NCBI GenBank assembly: GCA_963706515.1
Contig: CAVPMW010000007.1
Location: 524,265-588,264 of the forward strand
Length of the DNA stretch: 64,000 bases
Direction of reading: 5' to 3'
DNA from: CAVPMW01 sp963706515
GTDB lineage: Bacteria; Chloroflexota; Anaerolineae; Anaerolineales; UBA4823
A program made the translations under genes and the position numbers. The notes below the pieces were generated by a model. That model was not told the origin of the DNA, made no database searches, and saw nothing but the letters and a program-made list of their open reading frames with translations. Every line of letters begins with the position of its first letter. Positions within the stretch are counted from its first letter, which is position 1. Shown in pieces: positions 49,687-60,577 of the stretch.

Positions 49687-50857
49687 ATGGACGGCAAGAG
49701 ATTTATTTCCTCTTACCAGCGAGCACGAGATGATCCGCCAGGCAGCCCGGGAATTTGCCCAGAAGGAAATCGACCCGATCGCAGCAGAATTCGATGAGAG
49801 TGGAGAATTCCCCCACGAGACGATTCGCAAGATGGGCGAAATGGGTTTCATGGGGATCGAAGTGCCCGAGCAGTACGGCGGCGCCGGAATGGACACGCTG
49901 GCTTACGTGCTGGCGCTGGAAGAGATCTGTAAGGTCGACGCGTCGCATGGCACGATCATGTCGGTGAATAACTCGCTGGTCTGCCACGGCATCCTGAAGT
50001 TCGGCACGGAAGCGCAAAAGCAGAAATACGTGGGGGCGGTCGCCAGCGGGCAGGCGGTGGGTGCCTACTCCCTGACCGAACCGATGTCCGGGTCGGATGC
50101 CGGCACGATGCGCAGCCGGGCTATACGCCAGGGGAACGGCTACCTGATCAACGGGCGCAAATCCTGGGTGACCAGCGGTCCCGTAGCAGACTTTATCGTC
50201 CTGTTCACCATGACCGACCCGGATAAAAAACATGGGGGGATCACTGCTTTCATCATCGACACCGACCAGCCCGGCTTCACGGTCGGCAAGAAAGAACCCA
50301 AGCTGGGCATCCGCGCCTCGGCAACCAGCGAGATTCTCTTCGAGGATTATTGTGCCCCGCTGGAGAACCGCCTGGGGGAGGAGGGCGATGGCTTTAAGAT
50401 CGCCATGACCGTCCTGGATGCCGGCAGGATCGGGATCGCCACCCAGGCTTTAGGGATCGCCGAAGCGGCGTACCAGGCAAGCCTGTCCTTCGCCCGCGAG
50501 CGGGAAGCGTTCGGGCAGAAGATCGGCGAGTTCGAAGGTATCTCTTTCAAACTAGCAGATATGAAAACTCGCATTGAGGCTTCGCGCCTGTTGACCTATA
50601 ATGCGGCAGTGGCAAAGCAGCGCTCCAAACAGGACGGCAGCCGTTACACCCTGGAAGCCTCGCTGGCCAAGCTGTTCGCTTCTGAGACGGCTATGTTCGT
50701 CACCCACGCCGCCGTGCAAATCCATGGCGGGCTGGGCTACAGCAAGGAGCTGCCCGTCGAACGCTACTTCCGGGATGCCAAGATCACGGAGATTTACGAA
50801 GGCACCAGCGAGATCCAACGCATGGTCATCGCCCGTATGGAGACCGGACTGAGGTAG
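49687..50857 (+). CDS. acyl-CoA dehydrogenase (short-chain/butyryl type), frameshift at 5' end
   Basis: This FAD enzyme oxidises acyl-CoA to 2-enoyl-CoA. ATG 49687 (MDGKRFI) follows GGAGG. An indel near 49710 restores LTSEHEMIRQAAREFAQKEI. Conserved blocks are VPEQYGGAGMDTLAYVLALE, AYSLTEPMSGSDAGTMRSRA, the FAD/substrate loop NGRKSWVTSGPVADFIVLF, and the catalytic Glu in ITEIYEGTSEIQRMVIARME. Length is about 389 residues. With the thiolase and 3-hydroxybutyryl-CoA dehydrogenase genes it could serve short-chain fatty acid oxidation or butyrate formation. Confidence 0.88.
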
Positions 50858-50909
50858 GTCAACTTTTCACCAATTTGAAGGGGATGCTTTTCATAAGCGC
50901 TATTCGTTA

Positions 50910-53448
50910 ATGTCCCAGCAAACACTCATCGTAATAACGGTATTCGTGGCTGTAGTTCTTGACGTTGCCGTCCTGTTCTGGGCGAGACGCTCATTGAAGA
51001 AGCATGAATTTAGCGGTGCGTCAGATGAGCGGGCGGTAATCCTCCTGGGACACTATACACCTTTACTCACCTGGTTTAAAATTCTGGTCTTTTCGTTTGC
51101 TAAATTCCTGGTCGACGCTAAAACTTCCCTGGCGCAAGTATTATCACCCCAACCGATCAATCGGAGTTATTTCCCCACAATACTCAATCAGGCTGCGGAT
51201 GAGGCAGCAATGGGGAAATCGCAGCCAAATCCTGTGGCTGAATACCGGGCTGCGGGCGATCCAATGGGTCGTCTTGGTCATGGTGGTAGTGCTCCCAATA
51301 TTGCTTGTCGTTTCAGACCGCTGGTTCGATTCACCAATGAAAATACCTGTCCTGGATGGGTTTTGGGGGAATGAGATCACATCCAGAGGGATCGCATTCC
51401 CGGTTTATTTTAGCGTTGTTATTATTTGCTCGTTCATATTACCCTGGGTTATCTTCGCCGCTGGAAACCATCTCAGTATCACGAATCCATTCCCCGTCGC
51501 AGAGCCTGTAAGTTCAACCTCCGCCACCAGAACGCGCTCGTGGCAGGTTGGCACGGGATTAGTCCTGATTGCGTTCGCCATATCCGGGCTCACATTAATC
51601 GCTGAGCTGACCCAACACAAGCCGGAAGGAGGGTACTACCTCCTCGCACTCATCCTCTATTGCCTGGGATGGATTCTGCGCGAATCATCGATTCGAGATT
51701 TTTTATGGCGCCTGATAACCAACCGGCGAGTCATATTAGAATTATTGATTCTACAGGTATCTTTGATCGCATGTCTGTACCATTTCTATGCCGGTCGCGA
51801 TAGTCTCTGGATATGGGTTATTATCCTTTCGGTCGCACTCATCTTCTCATTGCGGGATTACAAGCGGATCCCGGTTATATTCTGGATCATCAATCTGGCT
51901 TTGATCCTGTACACATTCCGCATCAATGGCTGGGAATTTTCCGTTATAGGTGATGAGTTTGACTTTTACAAATATGCTCAAAAATTAGTGCATGAATATG
52001 GGCCGTTGATCATTATCAATAATTTATTTGACGGCACAGCAGTTTTCGGGGTCCATCCTTTTTTTTCGTCAGCCATACAAGCGATCTTCGTTTACCTGTT
52101 CAACGGGAGTAATATCTTTGGCTGGCGATTTAGTAATATCTTTCTCAGTGCGCTGTCACTCCTATTTTTTTACATTTTCTTCCGGCAATTCTTTTCGAAT
52201 TCAGTCTCACTGCTTGCATCCCTGTTTCTGGGGAGTTCGCATTACCTGATGACTTTTGGAAAGATTGGATATAACAATCTCCAGGCGCTGTTGGTGATGT
52301 CGCTCGTTTTGGCTTGCGGCGGCTGGGCAGTAAAGCGGAAACAGTTTCTCCCAATGGTGTTCTTCGGATTAAGTCTCGGATTGTGCTTTTACGTGTTCCC
52401 CGCGGCTCTTTACGTCTTGCCTGTGGCTGTATTTATGCTGGTATTCTTCGACCCGCCGCTTTCCACGGCTGCACGAAAACGCTGGGGGATCATGCTGCTT
52501 TCCACATTTTTCCTTCTATTACCGCTTTTTATCCAGGCAGATTATTGGGAAAATAAGATTCAAGGTACAGTTTTTTTCGTTCCTGCAATTGTCAGCACAG
52601 TCGGCAGTACCATTGCACACATTCTTTCGAATCTCATATACGCTTTATACTCATTCTTGTACATTCCATCCGAAAGTCACTTTGTGGTCGCGTCTTATCT
52701 CGATCCAATCACCGGGATTTTGGCGCTGTTGGGATTAGCTTATATCCTCGTGTTCGGCTGGAGAAATCGATTTCTCCTATTCATCCTAGTAAGCTTTTTA
52801 ACTCTGCTTTTCCTGGTAGGAGCCTCGCATGGTTATCAATTTCCTCCTACAACACGCATGTTTATGCTGCTCCCATTTTGGTCTCTCCTGGCAGCAATCG
52901 GCGTGGAATGGTTAATTGTACAGATCAAGATCCTGCAAGAAAGCCAAAAGCTGCGCACAGTTTCGGTGCTTCTCGTGCTGGCGATTGTTGTTGCAAGTAA
53001 TCTGTTTCAGGCGTATGAATTATCACCGCAACGTTCGACCAAATACCAATCGCCGGTTATGCTCTTCGTTAAGCTTTTGGGGCGTATCCGAGAGCGAGCG
53101 GAGAATAAGCCGGAGGATTTGCGCTTTGCCTTCGTGACAACCCCGCCCTGGGGTATTGAGGGCTATTTACTCATGCTGCAAGTGTACGATATTCCAGTCG
53201 AATGGGTCCGGCTGGATAAGCTCGATGCGGGTAATAACAATCTACTGAAAGGGTCTGCCGGTCTACTTGGCGCGCAGAATACGGTAGTGCTCATTTATCC
53301 GGATATTAATAAGGTTTTACAAACCGAGTGGACGGAGGTCGTACGAGGGGTTGGAAAACAGTCCTGCCCAATTAAGACTGCCACTGGCGTGACCAGGTTC
53401 AACCTTTGGTATTCCCCATCGATGGAGTGGATTTGCGATGCCGAGTGA
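50910..53448 (+). CDS. GT-C glycosyltransferase-like membrane protein (GT39/ArnT type), one frameshift
   Basis: A short N-terminal frame (MSQQTLIVITVFVAVVLDVA and beyond) shifts near 51215 into the long frame ending at 53448. The corrected protein is about 845 residues with more than 12 hydrophobic segments. The first luminal loop of the long part has FSVIGDEFDFYKYAQKLVHE; the Asp-Glu is the usual catalytic acidic pair of the PMT/ArnT group, which transfers sugars from polyprenyl phosphate. Further loops include SGDSHYLMT-like LGSSHYLMTFGKIGYNN. The C-terminus is a soluble domain of about 150 residues. Base composition is more AT-rich than that of the flanking metabolic genes. Donor and acceptor are unknown. 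Confidence 0.72.
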
Positions 53449-53536
53449 TGAGCATAATGGCGGGAATCACCCCCTGCCATGCCTCTCCTGGACGCAAGAA
53501 GCCTCGGGATCGCTACCCTGGCTTTAGGGATTTCGG

Positions 53537-55838
53537 ATGGAAGAGGAAATGCACGCTCCTGAAGCTACTCCAGAGCAGCTCGCCGGCAACATAGAAAAAG
53601 CGGGGTCTCCGAGCCAAATCTCGCCTGTCTCCACCGTCAAACTAAAACTGAACCTGACAAAAGGAAGGCGAGTACGGGTAATCCTGGAGAGCCTGTCTGG
53701 GAACAGCCAGGGCAGAGCGCTGTGCTCAAATTGATTTCCCTGCCAAGGCTGGAGAGGGTGCGGAATTTGGGGTCGAAAATAGCCCTGGGTCGATCACCGC
53801 AGCGATCGTACCGGACCAGATTCATATTCTCAAATTTGATCCACACGTTACGAAATATCTGGGATCTCGCTTCTCTCTTTCGCTTACGCACATAGGGTTG
53901 ATCTTGCTCGGGATCGCAATGATCGCGATTGGCTTATGGATGAAGGTAGAGATCATCCACATTAGAACCAGCCAAACCTGGATCGCTATTTTGGCTGGTC
54001 TGTCCTTAATCCTGGCGGGCTTGCGACCCGGTGATCCGTCATTAAGTAAAAAGTCGAACAAAATTGAGCAAAACCTTTGCACATGGCTGGGTGTGAGAAG
54101 CTGGCAGCTCGACGCTTTAATCGCCGGGATAGCGTTGTCCTTACTGACCTGGTTATCGGCAGGGTATGGGCAAAAGATGATACTGCCGTGGATAGCTGTG
54201 GCTGCCTGGATCGGAGGTATGGCGTGTGTCCTCCTCGGAGGTTGGCAAGGTGCATTTAAACCGGTAAGGGTGCCGCGAGTCGAGCTCTGGTTAATAGCAG
54301 GCTTGTTCATGGCCGCGTTTTTCTTTCGCGCCATAAATACCACCAATATCCCCATCATCCTGCATGGCGATGAAAGCTCTGCCGGGCTTTCTGCAATCGA
54401 ATTCATCAAAGGGGATGTAAATAATATTTTCAGGTCCGGATGGTTTTCATTCCCAGCGCTGTTCTCATTTTGGGGTTCTATATCTATTCGCCTGCTGGGA
54501 AATACGATTCCCGCGTTACGCATACCTTCCGCACTGGTAGGTGCTGTAACCGTTGGAGCCCTCTATCTGATGGGGAAAGCAATGTTTGGGAAGTGGGCTG
54601 GATTATATGCAGCCATCTTCCTGGTTGCTTTTGGCTACCATATCCATTTCAGCAGGATTGGCTTAAATAATATCTGGGATGGTTTTTGGTATGTATTTGT
54701 GCTCGGGTGCCTTTGGTATGGATGGCACACAGAACGGCGTGAATATTTATTATTATCCGGATTAGGCCTGGGGCTCTCCCAATATTTTTACATATCTGCA
54801 CGAGCCTTATGGTTATTAATTCCTGCCTGGATCCTGTTGGTTTCAGTCCAAGACCGGCTCAAGTTCAAGCGCCTGCTGCCAGGCTTGCTCTTATTAATGA
54901 TCGTTGCCGTTGCGGCAGTATTCCCACTGGCTATGTTTTATTGGAATTTCCCGAGCGAATTCCTGGCTCCAATGGCAAGAGTGAGCATCTTCGGAAGATG
55001 GATGACCAATACCGTGCTCCAGTCAGGCCTGCAGCCATGGCAGATCCTGCTGAGGCAAATCAGCCTATCTTTGGGAGCATTTACCAGTACTCCCCTTGGA
55101 TCGTTCTTCTTTGATCCTCAGACCCCACTGCTCAGGCCGTTTCCCGCAGCTTTGTTCTTGATCGGGGTATTTTTTCTGGTGATCCGGCTGCGAGACACGC
55201 GCGCAATTCTTCTCATCTTGTGGATGAGTGTCTTTGTCGTCTCAGGCGCCTTGAGCGATTATACGCCTGCCGCCCAACGCTACGTTGCAGTTGCACCAGC
55301 CCTGGCACTCGTCGTGGGGTTTGCAATCGCTGAGCTGGCCAGATTCCTGGGGCGTTTCGGGGCAAAAAGTCTCAAAATATTTTATTCTCTGGGCTTAGTA
55401 ATCATTCTCATACTGAGTGTGGACGAGCTTCTCTTTTACTTTTACACCTTTACTCCCTTCAGTGCGTTGGGCGGATTGACCGGAAAGGCTGCCATGCACC
55501 TGGGCAAGTATTTACAGAACAAGGATAACAATTGGGAGGTGCTATTTTTCGGCTCGCCTGAAATGAACTATCATTCAATTGCCAGTGTGTCCTATCTGGC
55601 TCCTCAGGTTGAAGGAACGGATATCGTGCTCCCCTGGGGGGCCTCAGCCAATCCAGTCCCCAACCGTAAAAATGTCATCTTTGTTTTCCTGCCCAACCAC
55701 CAAACAGATTTGGAAAAGGTCCAGAGCAACTATCCGGGCGGGAAGCTGCTTGAAGAGCGGTCATGGTCACACGAGCTGCTCTACTGGCTGTATGAAGTTG
55801 AAGCCATTAACAACGGGCAATCTGGAGCATCGCCTTGA
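53537..55838 (+). CDS. GT-C glycosyltransferase-like membrane protein with N-terminal soluble domain, one frameshift
   Basis: The soluble N-terminus includes VKLKLNLTKGRRVRVILESL, which resembles the next gene's VSLTINLAEGMRVRVIVEAL, so the two share a domain. An indel near 53710 links it to IDFPAKAGEGAEFGVENSPG and the membrane part. The first luminal loop has IILHGDESSAGLSAIEFIKG with the Asp-Glu pair, followed by about 10 more hydrophobic helices and FGYHIHFSRIGLNNIWD. Start 53537 or ATG 53552 (MHAPEATPEQ). The stop overlaps the next start by three bases. The corrected length is about 765 residues. Confidence 0.72.
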
Positions 55839-58303
55839 ATGACACATTGACAGACGCACAAAGTGATCCTGAGGAACCGACTGCTTCAGAGACTTCTCAG
55901 CCTGCCTCAACAGGGGAGGTTCAAACGGGTCAAGCGTCCGCTGAGAATAAACTAACTGCGGAAAAGGTCTCGCAAGAGTCAGATGCAAGCGCCGAGGCTG
56001 CTGCTGACAATGACACCGTCAGCCTGACCATAAATCTGGCAGAAGGCATGCGCGTGCGTGTAATTGTTGAAGCATTGCCGACTGACGAAAACTCCGGAAC
56101 AGCCCCGCGTCTCCTTACGGTATATGAAAGTCCAATCGGCGAGCCTGACCAGGCACCAATTTCGGTCACTTTTCCTTTAATTCCCGATGCAAGCGCTGCC
56201 ATAGATGCCGAGCAATCCCTGGGTGGGACGGGGACCGTAAAAACGGGTATTTTCCCTTGGGCGAGTATGGAGTGGGTGCAAGCAGTCTCTGTCGGTAAAG
56301 TGCTCCTCGCCCTCTCCCTTCTGCTCTATCTCTCCACGCACCTGATCGGTCTGACCCGCTTCCCGATCTACTTCTTCACCGATGAAGCCGCCCAGACGGT
56401 GCTCGCCGCCGACCTGGTGCGTGACGGCTTCAAGAATTATGCTCACGAGCTCCTGCCAGCCTTCTTTGAAAATGGAGGGAATTACCGCCTGGGTTTATCC
56501 GTTTATGCGCAGGTGCTGCCCTACTTGATGTTCGGTAAGTCGGTCTTCGTTACGCGTGCCACGGCAGCCTTGCTGACCCTGATCGCGGCGGTATCGATCG
56601 CGTTGATCCTGCGCCAGGTCTTTAAGTCCGTCTACTGGTGGAGCGGGGTGCTGTTCCTGGCGATCACCCCTGCCTGGTTCCTGCACTCACGCACCGCGTT
56701 CGAGGTAACTCTCGGGGTGTCTTTTTACGCGCTGTTCTTATATTTATACCTTTTGTACCGCTACCGCAGCCCAAAATATCTTTATCTCGCCTTGCTGGCG
56801 GCTGGACTGGCGTTCTATTCTTTCAGCACCTTCCAGTTTGTTGTGCCCGTTACCGGGCTGCTCCTGGCAATCTCCGATTGGCGCTACCACTGGCAGAACC
56901 GCCGGACAGTCCTGTTGGGTCTCCTCCTGATTGCTGTCATCCTGCTCCCTTATCTCCGCTTCAACCTCGCTCACCGACTGGCGAACGAGGAGAGCCTGGC
57001 ATCCCTGGGATCCTATTTGACCCAACCGCTGCCAGTCCAGGAGAAGGCGCGGCGCTTCGTCCTCGAATACCTGCGTGGGTTCAACCCTACCTATTGGTTC
57101 ATCCCGCATATTGACAGCTTACCCCGCCATATTATGAAAGGTTATGCCAACCTGACCCGCCTGACCCTTCCGTTTATCCTGCTGGGATTGGGATTAGCCG
57201 TCTGGCGGTCGCGCCCGGGAGAGCCGCTTGCTTCAGCCTATCGCGCCGTATTGATTACCTTGCTCGTAGCCCCTCTCGGGGGCGCCCTGGCAGAGGTGGG
57301 CATCACCCGCCTGCTGGTAATCGTGATCCCAGTAGTGCTGCTCACGGTGATCGGCCTGGAAGCGGTCCTGCTCTGGGTGGAGCGGTTTCACCTGCCCCGC
57401 CAGGCTATGCAGGTTACCCTCTTCATTGTGTTAGCCCTGGCAAACCTGATCATGCTGCGCGATTCTCTGGTGAACGGACCGACCTGGTTCCAGGAGTACG
57501 GCATGGGCGGCATGCAGTACGGCGCCATGCAGGTCTTCCAGGCAGTGAAGGATTACAAGGCAGAAAATCCAAGAGCTAAGATCATTTTCTCCCCCACCTG
57601 GGCAAACGGGACGGACGTACTGGCGCGTTTCTTCCTGGGCGACCCACTGCCCATCCAGATGGGCAGCATCGAAGGGCATCTCTTCGAGGTTCTCCCATTG
57701 GATGACCAGACGGTCTTCGTCATGACCCCCGATGAATACAAGCTGGCAGTCGACAGCGGAAAGTTTACCGACATCCGCGTGGATAAAGTCCTGCCGTACC
57801 CGAACGCCGAGCCAGGTTTCTACCTTGTGCGCCTCAAGTACATCCCGAACATCGCCGCCGTCCTGGCAGGCGAAGAAGAAGCGCGCCGCGCCCTGCAAGA
57901 GACGCAGGTTACCGTCGGAAGCGAGACCTGGACGGTGCAGTATTCTCCATTAGATATCAGTGATATCGGCGCGGTTTTAGATGGCGACCCGAACAGCTTT
58001 GTGCGCACCATCGAGGCGAACCCAATGGTGCTCGATCTGCAGTTCCCCGAGGTAAAAGAAATAAAAGGGCTGGAGCTGAATATAGGCAGCGTCGACAATT
58101 TGGAAGTGACAGCCAGCATGGTCGCTGCGCCCGGCGAAGAACCAGTGACCTATATCGCAGAATTCCAGAGCACGGTCGAAAATCCAAAAATCGAATTGGA
58201 TTTTGACGAACCGGTTAGAACGCTGCGGCTGCACCTGGAGCTGCGCGACGCCAACCAGTCCGAGCCGGGTCACGTCCATTTGTGGGAAATGGTGCTCAAA
58301 TAG
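55835..58303 (+). CDS. GT-C glycosyltransferase-like membrane protein with N- and C-terminal soluble domains
   Basis: This intact 822-residue protein starts at a TTG overlapping the previous stop (TTGA). The first 150 residues form a soluble acidic region containing VSLTINLAEGMRVRVIVEAL. The first luminal loop FPIYFFTDEAAQTVLAADLV has the Asp-Glu pair of GT39-type enzymes, and about 11 hydrophobic helices follow. The C-terminal 120 residues (AVLDGDPNSFVRTIEANPMV, LHLELRDANQSEPGHVHLWE) resemble a discoidin/F5-8 type C carbohydrate-binding fold. It is probably a polyprenyl-sugar-dependent glycosyltransferase that also binds sugar outside the cell. Confidence 0.75.
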   Translation: MNDTLTDAQSDPEEPTASETSQPASTGEVQTGQASAENKLTAEKVSQESDASAEAAADNDTVSLTINLAEGMRVRVIVEALPTDENSGTAPRLLTVYESPIGEPDQAPISVTFPLIPDASAAIDAEQSLGGTGTVKTGIFPWASMEWVQAVSVGKVLLALSLLLYLSTHLIGLTRFPIYFFTDEAAQTVLAADLVRDGFKNYAHELLPAFFENGGNYRLGLSVYAQVLPYLMFGKSVFVTRATAALLTLIAAVSIALILRQVFKSVYWWSGVLFLAITPAWFLHSRTAFEVTLGVSFYALFLYLYLLYRYRSPKYLYLALLAAGLAFYSFSTFQFVVPVTGLLLAISDWRYHWQNRRTVLLGLLLIAVILLPYLRFNLAHRLANEESLASLGSYLTQPLPVQEKARRFVLEYLRGFNPTYWFIPHIDSLPRHIMKGYANLTRLTLPFILLGLGLAVWRSRPGEPLASAYRAVLITLLVAPLGGALAEVGITRLLVIVIPVVLLTVIGLEAVLLWVERFHLPRQAMQVTLFIVLALANLIMLRDSLVNGPTWFQEYGMGGMQYGAMQVFQAVKDYKAENPRAKIIFSPTWANGTDVLARFFLGDPLPIQMGSIEGHLFEVLPLDDQTVFVMTPDEYKLAVDSGKFTDIRVDKVLPYPNAEPGFYLVRLKYIPNIAAVLAGEEEARRALQETQVTVGSETWTVQYSPLDISDIGAVLDGDPNSFVRTIEANPMVLDLQFPEVKEIKGLELNIGSVDNLEVTASMVAAPGEEPVTYIAEFQSTVENPKIELDFDEPVRTLRLHLELRDANQSEPGHVHLWEMVLK

Positions 58304-58319
58304 CAGCCAGGAGGCCTGA

Positions 58320-58583
58320 GTGAAGGCGGTGATTTTACCCGCACACGGAGGGGTAGAAGCCCTGCAGTACACCGATTTTCCAGAGCCGCTGCCGGGTCCC
58401 GGCGAAGTGCTGGTGCGCCTGCAAGCAGCCGGGATTAACCGCCTGGACGTGTGGGTGCGCAATGGCTGGCCGGGCATCAAGCTGGAATACCCGCATATCC
58501 CGCTGGCAGAAGTCCGCCGGGCTCACGAGAGGCTCGAAAGCGGAGAGCAGCAGGGTAAGCTGACCCTGGAGATCCCTGACTGA
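58320..58583 (+). pseudogene. zinc-type alcohol dehydrogenase/quinone oxidoreductase with internal deletion
   Basis: The reading frame of 87 residues joins a normal N-terminus (MKAVILPAHGGVEALQYTDF, GEVLVRLQAAGINRLDVWVR) directly to a normal C-terminus (PLAEVRRAHERLESGEQQGK, LTLEIPD). About 240-250 residues, the whole cofactor domain, are missing, and the frame is kept. The joint is near base 58,500. The fragment cannot bind NADPH or act as an enzyme. It is either a genuine in-frame deletion or a collapsed assembly. Confidence 0.75.
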
Positions 58584-58601
58584 AGGTTAATGGTATACTG
58601 C

Positions 58602-59033
58602 ATGACCGATCCCTCGCCCCCGGTCCGCCGCCGACCGGTTAGCGTAACCTTTATGGCTCTGTTAGTGTTAATGATTGCGGGTTTGAATCTGACCCGCTTC
58701 GTTGTGGCCCTCCAGCAGCTAGACCTGCTGACAAAGCTATTGCCGATCTCTCCATACTACATCGTCATTAGTGGATTGGTATGGGGGATCAGCGCATTAT
58801 GGTTGGGCCTCGGGTTATGGGGAGGCAGGTTCATAGCGTATCGCCTCGGACGGGCGGCGATCGTACTCTACCTGGTCTATTTTTGGTTAGACCGACTGCT
58901 ACTGCGGCCTTCTCCCAGCCGCTGGACGAACCTGCCATTCCTGGCTGGATTAACCTTGATAGCTTTGATCTGGGTATTTTGGACTTTCTCACGGCGTAGG
59001 GTTAAGGTATATTTCGGAGCGCTTCATGAGTGA
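58602..59033 (+). CDS. four-helix membrane protein
   Basis: This 143-residue protein starts MTDPSPPVRRRPVSVTFMAL, with an upstream ATG at 58590 as alternative. Four hydrophobic helices are at about residues 17-34, 48-70, 79-97 and 105-123 (VTFMALLVLMIAGLNLTRF, YYIVISGLVWGISALWLGLG). The C-terminus is basic (SRRRVKVYFG). It overlaps the carboxylase beta gene by 8 bases, suggesting shared transcription. The family is not recognised. Confidence 0.7.
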   Translation: MTDPSPPVRRRPVSVTFMALLVLMIAGLNLTRFVVALQQLDLLTKLLPISPYYIVISGLVWGISALWLGLGLWGGRFIAYRLGRAAIVLYLVYFWLDRLLLRPSPSRWTNLPFLAGLTLIALIWVFWTFSRRRVKVYFGALHE

Positions 59034-60576
59034 TGAATTTAAAATAGAACAATTACGTCAGCTACGTGCAAAAGGTCGTCTGGGCGGCGGACAGGAACGG
59101 ATCGAAACTCAGCACAAACGCGGCCGCCTCACCGCTCGCGAGCGGCTCGATCTTCTGCTCGATAAGGGATCCTTCCGCGAAATTGACGCCTTTGTAGAAC
59201 ACCGCACTACTGACTTTGACCTCGACCAGCAGAAATACCTCGGCGACAGCGTAATCACCGGATGGGGAACGATCGACACCCGCCTGGTATACGTCTTCTC
59301 GCAGGATTTTACGGTGTTTGGCGGCAGCCTGGGGGAAGTGCACGCCGAGAAGATTTGCAAAATCCTGGATATGGCGGTCAAAAACGGCGCTCCGGTTATC
59401 GGCTTGAACGATTCGGGAGGTGCGCGCATCCAGGAAGGCGTGGTCTCATTGGGAGGTTACGCGGATATATTCCTGCGCAACACCCTGGCTTCAGGCGTCG
59501 TCCCGCAGATCAGCGCGGTGATGGGACCCTGCGCTGGCGGGGCAGTTTATTCTCCAGCTCTGACTGACTTCATCTTTATGGTGCGCAATTCATCTTATAT
59601 GTTCGTCACCGGACCTGAAGTAGTTAAAGCAGTGACGCATGAGGACGTCTCGTTTGAGAACCTGGGAGGCGCGTCGGTCCATTCGGAAATTTCCGGCGTC
59701 TGTCACGTGGTAGCAGATTCTGAAGCGGACACCCTTTTCCTGATCCGCAAGCTGCTTGCCTACTTGCCGCAAAATAATATGGAAGATCCCCCGTTTATGC
59801 CCAACTCGGACGACCCGCTGCGGATGGATGACGCATTGGACAAACTGGTCCCTGACGATCCGAGCAAACCCTACGACATTAAAAATGCCATCCTGATGAT
59901 CGTGGACGACCGTCTTTTCTATGAGATCCAGGAAACCTATGCACCGAATATCGTGGTCGGGTTCGCTCACCTGGGCGGGCACAGCATTGGGATTGTCGCC
60001 AACCAGCCCACCGTCCTGGCTGGCGTGCTGGATATCCATGCCTCCGAAAAAGCCGCCCGTTTCGTGCGCTTTTGCGACGCGTTCAACATCCCGCTCGTGT
60101 CCTTCGTCGATGTCCCCGGGTTCTTACCCGGGATAAATCAAGAGCACGGCGGCATCATCCGTTCCGGCGCGAAGCTGCTGTATGCATACTGCGAGGCGAC
60201 AGTTCCCAAGCTGACGATCGTCACCCGCAAGGCGTACGGCGGTGCATACGATGTGATGAGCAGCAAGCACATCCGCGGCGATGTAAACCTGGCCTGGCCT
60301 ACCGCTGAAATTGCCGTGATGGGCCCGGAGGGCGCTGTGAATATCATCTTCCGTAAGGAGCTCGCCAACGCAGAGGACCCGGTCGAGCGGAAGAGGCTGC
60401 TGGTAGAAGAATACAGAATGAAGTTCGCCAACCCCTACGTCTCCGCCTCCCGGGGTTACATTGACGATGTCATCGAGCCACGCGAGACACGCCCGCGCCT
60501 GATCAACGCTTTAGAAATGCTGGCAAATAAGCGTGACTCTAACCCGCCCAAGAAGCATGGGTGCATCCCTCTATAA
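59026..60576 (+). CDS. acyl-CoA carboxylase beta subunit (propionyl-CoA carboxylase type carboxyltransferase)
   Basis: This intact 516-residue carboxyltransferase transfers CO2 from biotin to an acyl-CoA. Motifs: LTARERLDLLLDKGSFREID, FSQDFTVFGGSLGEVHAEKI, GAPVIGLNDSGGARIQEGVV, MGPCAGGAVYSPALTDFIFM and FVDVPGFLPGINQEHGGIIR with TRKAYGGAYDVMSSKHIRGD. The family also includes the alpha subunit of sodium-pumping decarboxylases, but the linked biotin carboxylase favours a carboxylase. Propionyl-CoA is the most likely substrate, by similarity only. Confidence 0.9.
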   Translation: MSDEFKIEQLRQLRAKGRLGGGQERIETQHKRGRLTARERLDLLLDKGSFREIDAFVEHRTTDFDLDQQKYLGDSVITGWGTIDTRLVYVFSQDFTVFGGSLGEVHAEKICKILDMAVKNGAPVIGLNDSGGARIQEGVVSLGGYADIFLRNTLASGVVPQISAVMGPCAGGAVYSPALTDFIFMVRNSSYMFVTGPEVVKAVTHEDVSFENLGGASVHSEISGVCHVVADSEADTLFLIRKLLAYLPQNNMEDPPFMPNSDDPLRMDDALDKLVPDDPSKPYDIKNAILMIVDDRLFYEIQETYAPNIVVGFAHLGGHSIGIVANQPTVLAGVLDIHASEKAARFVRFCDAFNIPLVSFVDVPGFLPGINQEHGGIIRSGAKLLYAYCEATVPKLTIVTRKAYGGAYDVMSSKHIRGDVNLAWPTAEIAVMGPEGAVNIIFRKELANAEDPVERKRLLVEEYRMKFANPYVSASRGYIDDVIEPRETRPRLINALEMLANKRDSNPPKKHGCIPL

Positions 60577-60577
60577 A

